Source: Fidelibacterota bacterium (GTDB lineage: Bacteria > Fidelibacterota > Marinisomatia > Marinisomatales > TCS55). From it: DNA of 7,356 nt. Location of the stretch: NCBI GenBank assembly GCA_002716525.1, contig PBBH01000041.1:1-7356 (forward strand), written 5' to 3'. How positions within the stretch are numbered: position 1 is the first letter of the stretch; the number at the start of each line of letters is the position of its first letter. Shown in pieces: positions 1-6,502 of the stretch. A program made the translations under genes and the position numbers. The notes under the pieces are model-generated. The model saw only the letters and a program-made list of their open reading frames with translations, was not told the origin of the DNA and searched no databases.

Positions 1-292
1 GATGACGATTTGCACTAGTTTGGCTTTAGGAATCTCTGGAAAAGATGCGGCAAAATTTTCATTTCTTTTAGCAATACCTGCTATTTCAGGAGCAGGTTTG
101 TTGATGGCTTTGGATATGAAAGGTGGACCTATTTCAATCCCAATAACACAATTAATGGCTGCTTTTATCAGTTCATTCTCTGTCGGGTATATTTCTTTAA
201 AATGGTTATTAGGTTTATTAGAAAGTGGTAAGTTTCATCGCTTTGGTTATTATTGTATAACCGTTGGGTTGATTACATTCTGCATGGGTTAA
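1..292 (+). CDS. uppP: Undecaprenyl-diphosphatase UppP (BacA family), C-terminal part, 5' truncated by window
   Basis: This is the last 96-97 codons of an integral membrane phosphatase that converts undecaprenyl diphosphate to undecaprenyl phosphate, recycling the lipid carrier used for peptidoglycan and other surface glycans. The reading frame is open at the left edge, so the methionine at position 2 is internal and the true start lies outside the window. The first visible residues (GMTICTSLALGISGKDAAKF) fit the segment just after the family's conserved SRSG motif, and the next stretch (FSFLLAIPAISGAG) is a hallmark of the BacA/UppP family. At least three hydrophobic segments follow, and the tail (FHRFGYYCITVGL) resembles the usual family ending. 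The catalytic N-terminal half cannot be inspected. The stop codon lies one base before the holA ATG, so the two genes are very probably co-transcribed. Confidence 0.9.
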   Translation, partial: MTICTSLALGISGKDAAKFSFLLAIPAISGAGLLMALDMKGGPISIPITQLMAAFISSFSVGYISLKWLLGLLESGKFHRFGYYCITVGLITFCMG

Positions 293-293
293 A

Positions 294-1301
294 ATGGTAA
301 GATATAAAATAAATAATACTCCCTTTAACAAATCAATTCAGTTATTAGAAAAAGGTAACATAAATCCCATATATTTTTTAATGGGAGAGGATCAATACCT
401 CCAGCAATTATTTTCTGAGAGATTAGCAAATATCTTATTTAATAATGAGCCCATTCAAAAGACGATGCTTATACCAGATGAAATGAAATCAAATGATATT
501 ATTGATCATTTAACTTCTGCTGATTTATTCAGCAGTAAAAAACTTTTTTTACTCCGTAGTCCATCTACTCTAAAAGGAAAATCTAGAGATGAATTACTTG
601 AATATTGTAGAAATCCTATCAATGGTCATTTCCTTATTATCCTACAGGATGAGTATGGTGCAAGTAATAAATTTTTAGCATCTTTAATCGAGATAGTAAA
701 TTCAATTTCATGTTCTACACCATTCGATAATGAAATGATTTATTGGGCAAAAAATTTCTTTCAAGAGAATGATGTCAATAATGTACCACTTGAGATTTTA
801 AAATCTGTCATTGAAATTGCGGGAGATTCACTTAACCATTTAAAAAATGAAATTGATAAAATTGCAATTTCATCAGAATCAAATAATGAAATAAAAAAGT
901 CCGATATTGAAAAATTTTCAGGATGGAAAAGAAAATTTCGACAATTTGAATTTTTAAATTATTTGGGCCAAAAAAAACTGAAAGAAACTATGCAAATCGG
1001 TCGTGCATTGGTATCACAAGATATATCCATGATACACTTAATATACCCACTCACCGAATTTTTCCAGGAGTTATTATTTTTTAAGATTTCCAAGGGAACA
1101 AATAGAGTAAAAAAACGTTACACCAGATTATCACCTAGTGTGAATAAGCAGTTACCCAATTATGCAAACCGATATACAAGTAAAGAAATCATTCTTGCAC
1201 TCAAACGATTGGCCCGGATTGATCGTCAACTAAAAACGTCCCGGATTAAAGATGAATCAGCTATCACCGAATTTGTCTATGCAACCCTTAGCAATGGATA
1301 A
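294..1301 (+). CDS. holA: DNA polymerase III subunit delta (HolA)
   Basis: This 335-residue protein matches the delta subunit of the clamp-loader complex, which opens the beta sliding clamp and loads it onto primed DNA; about 340 residues is normal for the family. The N-terminal signature YFLMGEDQYL (residues 27-36) corresponds to the family's 'Y-x-L-x-G-x-[ED]-x-x-L' segment at the start of the AAA+-like domain. As usual for delta, no intact Walker A motif is evident, since delta does not hydrolyse ATP. The C-terminal collar region carries the typical 'aD-x-x-LK' helix (RLARIDRQLKTSRIKDE, with D310 and K314). The start codon is one base after the uppP stop, with only a weak G-rich stretch (around 286-288) as a ribosome site, so translational coupling to uppP is likely. 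Its last 8 bases overlap the preferred start of the sigma factor gene. The assignment rests on family signatures and length and looks secure. Confidence 0.88.
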   Translation: MVRYKINNTPFNKSIQLLEKGNINPIYFLMGEDQYLQQLFSERLANILFNNEPIQKTMLIPDEMKSNDIIDHLTSADLFSSKKLFLLRSPSTLKGKSRDELLEYCRNPINGHFLIILQDEYGASNKFLASLIEIVNSISCSTPFDNEMIYWAKNFFQENDVNNVPLEILKSVIEIAGDSLNHLKNEIDKIAISSESNNEIKKSDIEKFSGWKRKFRQFEFLNYLGQKKLKETMQIGRALVSQDISMIHLIYPLTEFFQELLFFKISKGTNRVKKRYTRLSPSVNKQLPNYANRYTSKEIILALKRLARIDRQLKTSRIKDESAITEFVYATLSNG

Positions 1302-1866
1302 TCAATTCCGTTATACGGATGAAGAATTAATTGCACGTTTCCAGGAAGGTGATGAACAGGCTTACACCGAGTTAGTAAACCGCTACCGAGATAAACTCAT
1401 AACATTTGTTTATCGTTTTGTGAATGAATTTGAAAAAGCAGAAGATATTGTCCAGGATACAATGTTTAAATTGTATACCCATAAGCATTATTATCGGAAT
1501 ATTGCGAAATTTTCTACATGGATTTATACAATAGCCGGGAATTTAGCTAAAACGGAATTACGCAAGAGAAGAACCCGTAAAGAGATAAGAATCAGTCAAA
1601 TGGGCCCTGAAGACCGTGATTATGAACTTCCATCTGTTGCACCTGATACGGATGAGGTAGCCCAAAGTGAATACATTGAGAAAAAAATACAGGCTGCAAT
1701 CCAAAAACTCCCGCTTCATTTTAGAACAGTAACTATCTTACGAGATATTCAGGAACTTTCATATGAAGAGATTAGTAAGATAGTAGATGTTCCACTGGGA
1801 ACTGTAAAATCCCGGATTAATCGGGCAAGAATTCAGCTTCGAAAAGAATTAATAGATTTAAAATAG
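1294..1866 (+). CDS. RNA polymerase sigma factor, ECF (sigma-70 family, sigma-E/RpoE-like)
   Basis: This 190-residue protein has the compact two-domain build of extracytoplasmic-function sigma factors. Region 2 spans about residues 13-97, including the AEDIVQDTMFKLY core-binding/-10 recognition segment (49-61) and the aromatic FSTWIYTIAGNLAKTELRKR segment (73-92). Region 4 spans about 130-186 and contains the -35-binding helix-turn-helix LSYEEISKIVDVPLGTVKSR (155-174). There is no region 1.1 or region 3, as expected. I chose the ATG at 1294 because the protein then begins MDNQFRYTDEELIARF, as ECF sigmas normally do, and because it overlaps the holA stop (ATGGATAA), suggesting coupling. In-frame ATGs at 1252 and 1279 would add 14 or 5 residues, and none of the three has a good Shine-Dalgarno. 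The putative anti-sigma gene follows 14 bases later. The target regulon cannot be inferred from the sequence. Confidence 0.92.
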   Translation: MDNQFRYTDEELIARFQEGDEQAYTELVNRYRDKLITFVYRFVNEFEKAEDIVQDTMFKLYTHKHYYRNIAKFSTWIYTIAGNLAKTELRKRRTRKEIRISQMGPEDRDYELPSVAPDTDEVAQSEYIEKKIQAAIQKLPLHFRTVTILRDIQELSYEEISKIVDVPLGTVKSRINRARIQLRKELIDLK

Positions 1867-1869
1867 GAG
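1865..1869 (+). promoter_or_regulatory. Ribosome binding site of the putative anti-sigma gene
   Basis: AGGAG begins inside the sigma factor stop codon (TAG, 1864-1866) and sits 11 bases before the ATG at 1881. It is one of the clearest Shine-Dalgarno matches in the window. Its overlap with the sigma stop suggests that production of the regulator is coupled to that of the sigma factor. Confidence 0.65.
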
Positions 1870-1880
1870 AATACATATTA

Positions 1881-2435
1881 ATGGATCGCTACCAATTTGA
1901 AGATGCCATTTCAGCATATTTAGAAAATGAATTAAGTTTATCTGAGAGACAGGCATTTGAGACGTATATGAACGCAAATCCTGATGCCAAAGAACTTGTA
2001 GATGCAATCAGGTTGACAATGAAATCGATGAAAAATTTACCTGTAATCAAAACTTCTGATAATTTTATTTCGAATTTGTCAAAAAGAATTGAATTTGAGA
2101 AAAACCGACCTTCTAAAAAGATAGTTAAACGGCCTTCAAAATCTTTGTTCGGATTCACACCATTGTATGCAGGTCTAATGACCGTGCTGGTGGCTTCTTT
2201 TATTACTGTTGGTGTAAACCTGTGGTCCGTAAATGAAAAATCGGTTGATATTGCACCGGCTTTTACAGGAAATATTTCCGAAACACCGAAACCGGCTTCT
2301 ATGCTTCCAACTTTACCAACAGATAGTAAAACTATGCTAACTGCTACAAATGTAGATACAGCTGATTCCACAATAGATAAAAAGAAAAAATATAAGTTGG
2401 ACGATAAAGTTAAATTTGTAAAAGACCAGCATTAA
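1881..2435 (+). CDS. Putative membrane-anchored anti-sigma factor, cysteine-free
   Basis: This 184-residue protein is encoded directly after the ECF sigma factor, the usual place for its cognate anti-sigma. The N-terminal part (about 1-45) has the helical pattern of anti-sigma domains: ISAYLENELSLSERQAFETY, then NPDAKELVDAIR. In zinc-type anti-sigmas (ZAS) this corresponds to 'H...YLDGELS...ahlaaCpxCrxel'. Here both cysteine positions are replaced (NPDA), and the whole protein has no cysteine and only one histidine, at its very end, so zinc binding by the classical motif is impossible. A linker with SDNFISNLSKRIEFEK resembles the post-domain helix seen in many anti-sigmas. One membrane span lies at about 95-115 (PLYAGLMTVLVASFITVGV), preceded by lysines and arginine, which predicts a cytoplasmic N-terminus. 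The periplasmic tail of about 70 residues is low complexity, rich in Pro, Thr, Ser and Lys. The role is inferred from position and layout, not from a confirmed domain hit. Confidence 0.72.
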   Translation: MDRYQFEDAISAYLENELSLSERQAFETYMNANPDAKELVDAIRLTMKSMKNLPVIKTSDNFISNLSKRIEFEKNRPSKKIVKRPSKSLFGFTPLYAGLMTVLVASFITVGVNLWSVNEKSVDIAPAFTGNISETPKPASMLPTLPTDSKTMLTATNVDTADSTIDKKKKYKLDDKVKFVKDQH

Positions 2436-2460
2436 TTAACAAAAAAATAAATTAAATTAA

Positions 2461-2504
2461 ATTCCTGTTGTTGATGTATTTCACTTCAGGGATTTTTACT
2501 TTTT
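2461..2504 (+). terminator. Possible weak rho-independent terminator after the sigma/anti-sigma pair
   Basis: Bases 2461-2467 (ATTCCTG) can pair with 2487-2493 (CAGGGAT), giving a 7-bp stem with one T-G pair and a 19-base loop. It is followed by two T-tracts (2493-2497 and 2500-2504). It lies in the 72-base gap (2436-2507) between the putative anti-sigma gene and the diguanylate cyclase gene. The rest of the gap is A/T-rich, with a short AAATTAAATT-type repeat near 2450-2463. The stem is short and the loop long, so this may be a partial terminator or chance. The T-tracts end three bases before the next ATG, an unusually tight fit. I found no convincing promoter boxes in the gap. Confidence 0.4.
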
Positions 2505-2507
2505 GGT

Positions 2508-4205
2508 ATGTCATTCTACCGACAAATCGCCGTACTTCTCCTTTTTTTCTTAATTCTCTTCATATTTATTTATCCTAATCAAAACGGTTTTATTTATCTT
2601 ATCTTCAAAGGTGTTGCCATTGGTGGGCTCGTTGTCATCTTTATCTCCTTCGCATTTCCGCAAGTTTTCAAAATTAGAGAAATACAAAAAGTGGACATAG
2701 AAGATTCAGAAATTGGTCTAAAAGAACCATCCTTTTCTATGTATGTCAAAACCCAGTATAAAAGATTATTGTTGCAAATACTTGACTTGGTTAAGAATGT
2801 TAATTCCAAGTTTTCTGCTGCGATATATATGATTGATTCTGAGAATAAAGGATATACTTGCCAGGAAAAATCTTATCCCGATTTTTCAGATTTTATAGAA
2901 ACTGATAATGAAATAATAGCTGAAATAGTCAAAAAAAGAAAACCAAGTTTATTTAAAAAAAGTAATAAAAACACAGGCTGGGATGAATTGCTTGGGTCGA
3001 GGACTTGGCGTGGTAGTGAAACAATAATAGGTTTTCCTGTATTATATGATGAAAATATCGTTGGTGTTTTAATAGTATATATGGATCATTTTTCATCTAT
3101 ACTTGATCGGGATCAGCAAATTATAGAAAGACTCAGTCAATTTATTACTCATGGAATGGAAGATTTAGAGCACATGGAAGCGCTCATGATTGATAATCAA
3201 TTTAACTTTCGCTTGGCGAATTTATTTGATCAATTTGAAGTAAAATCTGATGAATCTGAATTATTTGAATCTATTCGTAGTATATGTCGCTCCTTTTTTC
3301 AATATGATAAATTGACCATTGTTTTATCGAGTGAAGATAAAGAAGAAGCTGTTATCAAACTTGTAGATGGACTTCTTGATGATGCTGACGAAGGCATGGA
3401 ATTTAAAATTCAAAACAGTCTTCATGGGAAGGCCATCCAAGATAATACAATTTTCTGCTCGAATTCATGGTTTGATGAATATCCTAATATGGGGCGATTT
3501 AAATCAGGCGACATGAATGAATATAATTTTATGTCTGTTTTAAGCATTCCACTTAGATCAGATGGTGAATCCAGAGGTGCAATTACTTTGGAACTGTTGA
3601 GATCAAAGGTCTATTCTGATACAGATATCAGATTACTTAAACTATTGTGCAGTAAAATAAGCACCATCCTGAACTGGCAGAAGGCATATAAAAAAGTACA
3701 TCTTACCTCAATTCATGATGGGTTAACGGGACTTCTTAATCATAAAGCGTTTTTGAATCGATTTGAAGAAGAAATCAGCAGAGCTGATAGATTTAATCAA
3801 ATGTTTGGCTTGGTTATCTTGGATTTGGATAAGTTTAAGTCGGTTAATGATTCATATGGCCATTTATATGGTGATTATGTACTTGAGGACGTTGCAAAAA
3901 TTATTTCTGAAAGCGTTCGAACCATTGACGTGGTTGGACGCTATGGTGGAGAGGAATTTGCTGTTTTGCTAATCAATTCGGATATTGAAGATTGTATACC
4001 TGTGGCTGAAAGGATTGTAAAGTCAATTGAAGCAAAAACGTTTTTAAAAAGTAGTATTGCTACTAATATAACAATCAGCGGAGGATTAGCTGGATTTCCT
4101 CGTCATGCCAAACAGGTCAAAGATTTAATTGAAAAAGCAGATAAGGCGATGTATGAATCAAAATCTATTGGTGGGAATAGAGTAACGATCACTACTGATG
4201 CGTAA
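2508..4205 (+). CDS. Membrane-anchored diguanylate cyclase with two GAF-like domains (GGDEF protein)
   Basis: This 565-residue protein is predicted to make cyclic di-GMP from two GTP at the inner membrane. Two closely spaced hydrophobic segments (about 5-22 and 28-50) form a membrane hairpin with almost no periplasmic loop, so sensing is probably cytoplasmic. Two GAF-like domains follow, at about 78-215 (ending IIGFPVLYDENIVGVLIVYM) and 245-392 (with FMSVLSIPLRSDGESRGAIT), separated by a helical linker. The cyclase domain runs from the typical HDGLTGLLNH (403-412) to the C-terminus. It keeps the metal ligand D439 in DLDKFKSVND, the GHLYGD segment and the active-site motif GGEEF (480-484). RTID at 471-474, five residues before the motif, is an intact RxxD inhibitory site. 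All catalytic hallmarks are present, so activity is likely; the GAF ligands are unknown. The ATG at 2508 has little Shine-Dalgarno but is needed for the first membrane segment. Confidence 0.92.
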   Translation: MSFYRQIAVLLLFFLILFIFIYPNQNGFIYLIFKGVAIGGLVVIFISFAFPQVFKIREIQKVDIEDSEIGLKEPSFSMYVKTQYKRLLLQILDLVKNVNSKFSAAIYMIDSENKGYTCQEKSYPDFSDFIETDNEIIAEIVKKRKPSLFKKSNKNTGWDELLGSRTWRGSETIIGFPVLYDENIVGVLIVYMDHFSSILDRDQQIIERLSQFITHGMEDLEHMEALMIDNQFNFRLANLFDQFEVKSDESELFESIRSICRSFFQYDKLTIVLSSEDKEEAVIKLVDGLLDDADEGMEFKIQNSLHGKAIQDNTIFCSNSWFDEYPNMGRFKSGDMNEYNFMSVLSIPLRSDGESRGAITLELLRSKVYSDTDIRLLKLLCSKISTILNWQKAYKKVHLTSIHDGLTGLLNHKAFLNRFEEEISRADRFNQMFGLVILDLDKFKSVNDSYGHLYGDYVLEDVAKIISESVRTIDVVGRYGGEEFAVLLINSDIEDCIPVAERIVKSIEAKTFLKSSIATNITISGGLAGFPRHAKQVKDLIEKADKAMYESKSIGGNRVTITTDA

Positions 4206-4258
4206 TAAATACCTTCTGTTTTTCGGAACATCAGCGTTTCTTAAATGTTTAGATTCCC

Positions 4259-4264
4259 GAGAAG
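4259..4264 (+). promoter_or_regulatory. Ribosome binding site deciding the start of the TPR lipoprotein
   Basis: GAGAAG lies 8 bases before the ATG at 4273. Together with the lipoprotein signal peptide beginning at that ATG, it favours 4273 over the upstream in-frame ATG at 4198. The earlier ATG would overlap the diguanylate cyclase stop and would bury the signal peptide behind 25 extra residues. Confidence 0.55.
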
Positions 4265-4272
4265 AAATTCAA

Positions 4273-5874
4273 ATGAAAATAAACCAATTAATTGTCACAC
4301 TTTTTTTAATACTCGGATTTTTTGGATGTGGGACGTCATCAGCTAATACCCCAAGTCCACAAAATGAAGTCCTTAGCAAGCAGAAATTAGAAAAAGCACC
4401 TAATCCTGAAGGGTTACGCCATTTTATGGATGGTCAGATGATGCTGAATCAGGGTGATTTCGCCCTAGCAATTTTAGAATTTCAGCAAGCATTGGAACTG
4501 GATCCTGGAGTTGGAGCGATTCATACATCTATTGCAGAGTGTTATTGGAATTTGGGGAAAGCGCCCATGGCTGAAAAACACCTTAAATTAGCGCTTGCTT
4601 TAGATCCTAAGGACAGCCAAGCACTCAACATGTTGGCAGATCAATATATTCTTCAAAAAAATTATGAAAGAGCACAAAAATCCTTTGAAGAATTGCATGT
4701 ATTAAAACCAGACGAGGTAAGATATATTATTGCATTGGGCGAACTTGAAAAAATAAAAAAGAATTATTTAGAATCATTAGAACTATATCTAAAAGCCCAT
4801 AAGCTTGAACCATCGCGGTTAGAATTATTGGAAACAGCTGGAAGATTAGCGTTTCAAATCAAAGATTTTGATCGTGCCCAAGTTATTTTTAAACAATTGA
4901 CTATTCTTGACCCAAATCAACCCAGATTAATGGGGGTTTTTATTGACCTTGTTATGAATTCAAAAGATTACCAAGAAGGAATCGATGTAATAAACTCTTT
5001 AAATATGAAACATGGCGAATCTCCTGAGAGAATGGCTCAAATGGGATTGTTGATGTATCAAATAGGGGAAAAAGAAAAGGCAATAGATTTACTAGAGTCA
5101 GCTATTCAAGATTTACCTCAAAACACGAATTTTTATTTTTCATTATTTGATTTATACATGGATGAGAATGAAAATGAAAAAGCAACTAAGATCGCCGATC
5201 AATTAATTACAAGTTTGCCTGAAGATTGGCGTGGCTACTATAGCCGATCTCTTGTATATATGAATGAGAAGAATTTTAAAGAAGTCATCTCACTTTTGGA
5301 GCCTGTTGCCGATACTTTTGAAAAAATTTATTCAATTCAATATTTACTAGGATTAGCTTATAACCAATTGAAGCAATATGAAGTAGCAAGAAAATATTTT
5401 AATCGGGCATTAACAATCAGGCCCAATTCCGCTAATGTGCTTCATTCTATTGCCATTTTATATGATGAATTGAAGGAATGGGATAAATCGGATCAAATTT
5501 ATAATCAGCTAATTCAATCTGATAGTTCTGATGCACAAGCATGTAATAATTATGCTTATAGCCTTGTGGAGAGAAATCAAAGTTTAGATAAAGCACTCAA
5601 GATGGCAAAGAAAGCGATCAATATAGAACCTGAGAATCCATCTTATTTAGATACCATTGGGTGGATTTATTTCAAATTGAATAATCATGAAAAAGCAAAA
5701 GAATATATAGAAGCATCTATAAAAATTAATGGAGATAATGCTGTCGTCCTTGAACATCTAGGAGATATTTTCATGAAAACTCATAGAAAGGATGACGCAT
5801 TAAAATATTATCAACGGGCTTTGAATCTAGATAAAAATAATGCTCGGTTAATTAAAAAGGCATCATCTGAATAA
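4273..5874 (+). CDS. TPR-repeat lipoprotein (14 tandem TPR units)
   Basis: This 533-residue protein begins with a lipoprotein-type signal peptide (MKINQLIVTLFLILGFFGC, modified cysteine at 19), so it is probably lipid-anchored in the envelope. The lipobox FFGC is slightly off consensus. After a linker of about 27 residues, nearly the whole protein (47-523) divides into 14 consecutive TPR units of 34 residues (one of 35), with the usual small/aromatic pattern and frequent terminal 'LDP' or 'EPEN'. The C-terminal segment NNYAYSLVERNQSLDKALKM, followed by LDTIGWIYFKLNNHEKA, is typical of a TPR family often found beside lolB-like genes in Gram-negatives. TPR solenoids act as protein-binding scaffolds; no enzyme motif is visible. 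It lies 67 bases after the cyclase gene, a gap in which I see only the ribosome site. It overlaps the next lipoprotein gene by 8 bases if that gene starts at 5867. An upstream in-frame ATG at 4198 exists but is disfavoured. Confidence 0.85.
   Translation: MKINQLIVTLFLILGFFGCGTSSANTPSPQNEVLSKQKLEKAPNPEGLRHFMDGQMMLNQGDFALAILEFQQALELDPGVGAIHTSIAECYWNLGKAPMAEKHLKLALALDPKDSQALNMLADQYILQKNYERAQKSFEELHVLKPDEVRYIIALGELEKIKKNYLESLELYLKAHKLEPSRLELLETAGRLAFQIKDFDRAQVIFKQLTILDPNQPRLMGVFIDLVMNSKDYQEGIDVINSLNMKHGESPERMAQMGLLMYQIGEKEKAIDLLESAIQDLPQNTNFYFSLFDLYMDENENEKATKIADQLITSLPEDWRGYYSRSLVYMNEKNFKEVISLLEPVADTFEKIYSIQYLLGLAYNQLKQYEVARKYFNRALTIRPNSANVLHSIAILYDELKEWDKSDQIYNQLIQSDSSDAQACNNYAYSLVERNQSLDKALKMAKKAINIEPENPSYLDTIGWIYFKLNNHEKAKEYIEASIKINGDNAVVLEHLGDIFMKTHRKDDALKYYQRALNLDKNNARLIKKASSE
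5856..5860 (+). promoter_or_regulatory. Ribosome binding site supporting a CTG start for the LolB-like lipoprotein
   Basis: AAAGG sits 6 bases before the CTG at 5867, inside the end of the TPR gene. No comparable site lies at a suitable distance before the TTG at 5894. The spacing fits initiation at CTG. Confidence 0.5.
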
Positions 5875-6502
5875 ACTATTATATGCATTCATATTGTTCA
5901 TCCTGATTACAGGGTGCACACAGTTACCATCTTTTGAATCTGAACCGTACTTAGAACAACAGACAGCCCTTCCAAATATAGATGATAAAAAATTCTGTCG
6001 GGGTAAAGGGTATATTATTTCGGAAGGAGAAATGAAAGGCCGATTGAATTTTACTTTTACATCTTCTCGAGATACAGCCTTTATTCAATTCAAAGATTTA
6101 ATTGGGAGAAAAACGCTTTTTCTTATTTTAAGTGATAAATCGATTGATGCGTGGGATATGCTCCATAATCAACGATATGACAAAGCCTCAATTCTTCTTT
6201 CTCTGCCATTTTTTGAAATGATCCAACCTGATGATATGCGAACATTCCTGTGGGGAGAAATTCCGAAAATATTTTCTGATCCAGAGATCATAAAAAATCA
6301 ATCTGAACAAATTTCCGGTGGAATTCAATTTCGATCAAATCAAACGGAGCATGGCCCACTGGTTGAGCATGTCACTTTTAACATGAAAGATGAAAGACAA
6401 AAAATTGAACTAGTATTAATGGACCGTGAATATGATGCGCAATATCCTCATCTAATTCGGAAAATTCCAGATTCAATTCCACCAATAAAGGTAAATTCAT
6501 GA
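5867..6502 (+). CDS. LolB/DUF4292-like outer-membrane-type lipoprotein, probable CTG start
   Basis: This is a predicted lipoprotein of 211 residues when read from the CTG at 5867. That start gives a textbook signal peptide, MNKLLYAFILFILITGC, with a lysine, a hydrophobic core and the lipobox ITGC (cysteine 17). A simple start at the TTG at 5894 would leave only seven residues before the cysteine and no positive charge, which would not work as a signal. The frame is closed by a stop at 5849-5851, and no ATG or GTG lies between. The mature part looks like the beta-rich LolB/DUF4292 fold: an early GYIISEGEMKGRLNFTFTSS strand pair, 'FIQFKDLIGRKTLFLILSDK', then 'LSLPFFEMIQPDDMRTFLWGE'. LolB inserts lipoproteins into the outer membrane, while DUF4292 members are uncharacterised relatives, so the exact function is uncertain. 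It overlaps the TPR gene by 8 bases and the glycosyltransferase gene by 4 (ATGA). Confidence 0.7.
   Translation: MNKLLYAFILFILITGCTQLPSFESEPYLEQQTALPNIDDKKFCRGKGYIISEGEMKGRLNFTFTSSRDTAFIQFKDLIGRKTLFLILSDKSIDAWDMLHNQRYDKASILLSLPFFEMIQPDDMRTFLWGEIPKIFSDPEIIKNQSEQISGGIQFRSNQTEHGPLVEHVTFNMKDERQKIELVLMDREYDAQYPHLIRKIPDSIPPIKVNS

Noticed and set aside
1811..1825. Near-palindrome CCCGGATTAATCGGG, with similar CCCGGATT copies near 1214 and 1240, as possible operator or repeat
   Set aside because: All copies are in coding sequence and are explained by similar amino acids and codons (Ser-Arg-Ile or Ala-Arg-Ile/Asp-Arg); the palindrome encodes the sigma region 4 recognition helix.
1889..2371. Long open frame on the - strand opposite the putative anti-sigma gene
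   Set aside because: It is fully covered by a better-supported + strand gene with a ribosome site and operon context, and its translation shows no recognisable domain.
2594..2809. Small - strand frame opposite the membrane and linker region of the cyclase
   Set aside because: It is a shadow of the cyclase gene with no supporting signal.
3763..3972. Small + strand frame within the cyclase catalytic domain
   Set aside because: It is an alternative frame of the GGDEF domain, whose motifs are intact in the main frame; no ribosome site or family match is visible.
4206..4272. 67-base gap before the TPR lipoprotein as a promoter region
   Set aside because: No convincing -35/-10 pair or hairpin with a T-tract is visible; only the ribosome site near its 3' end can be supported.
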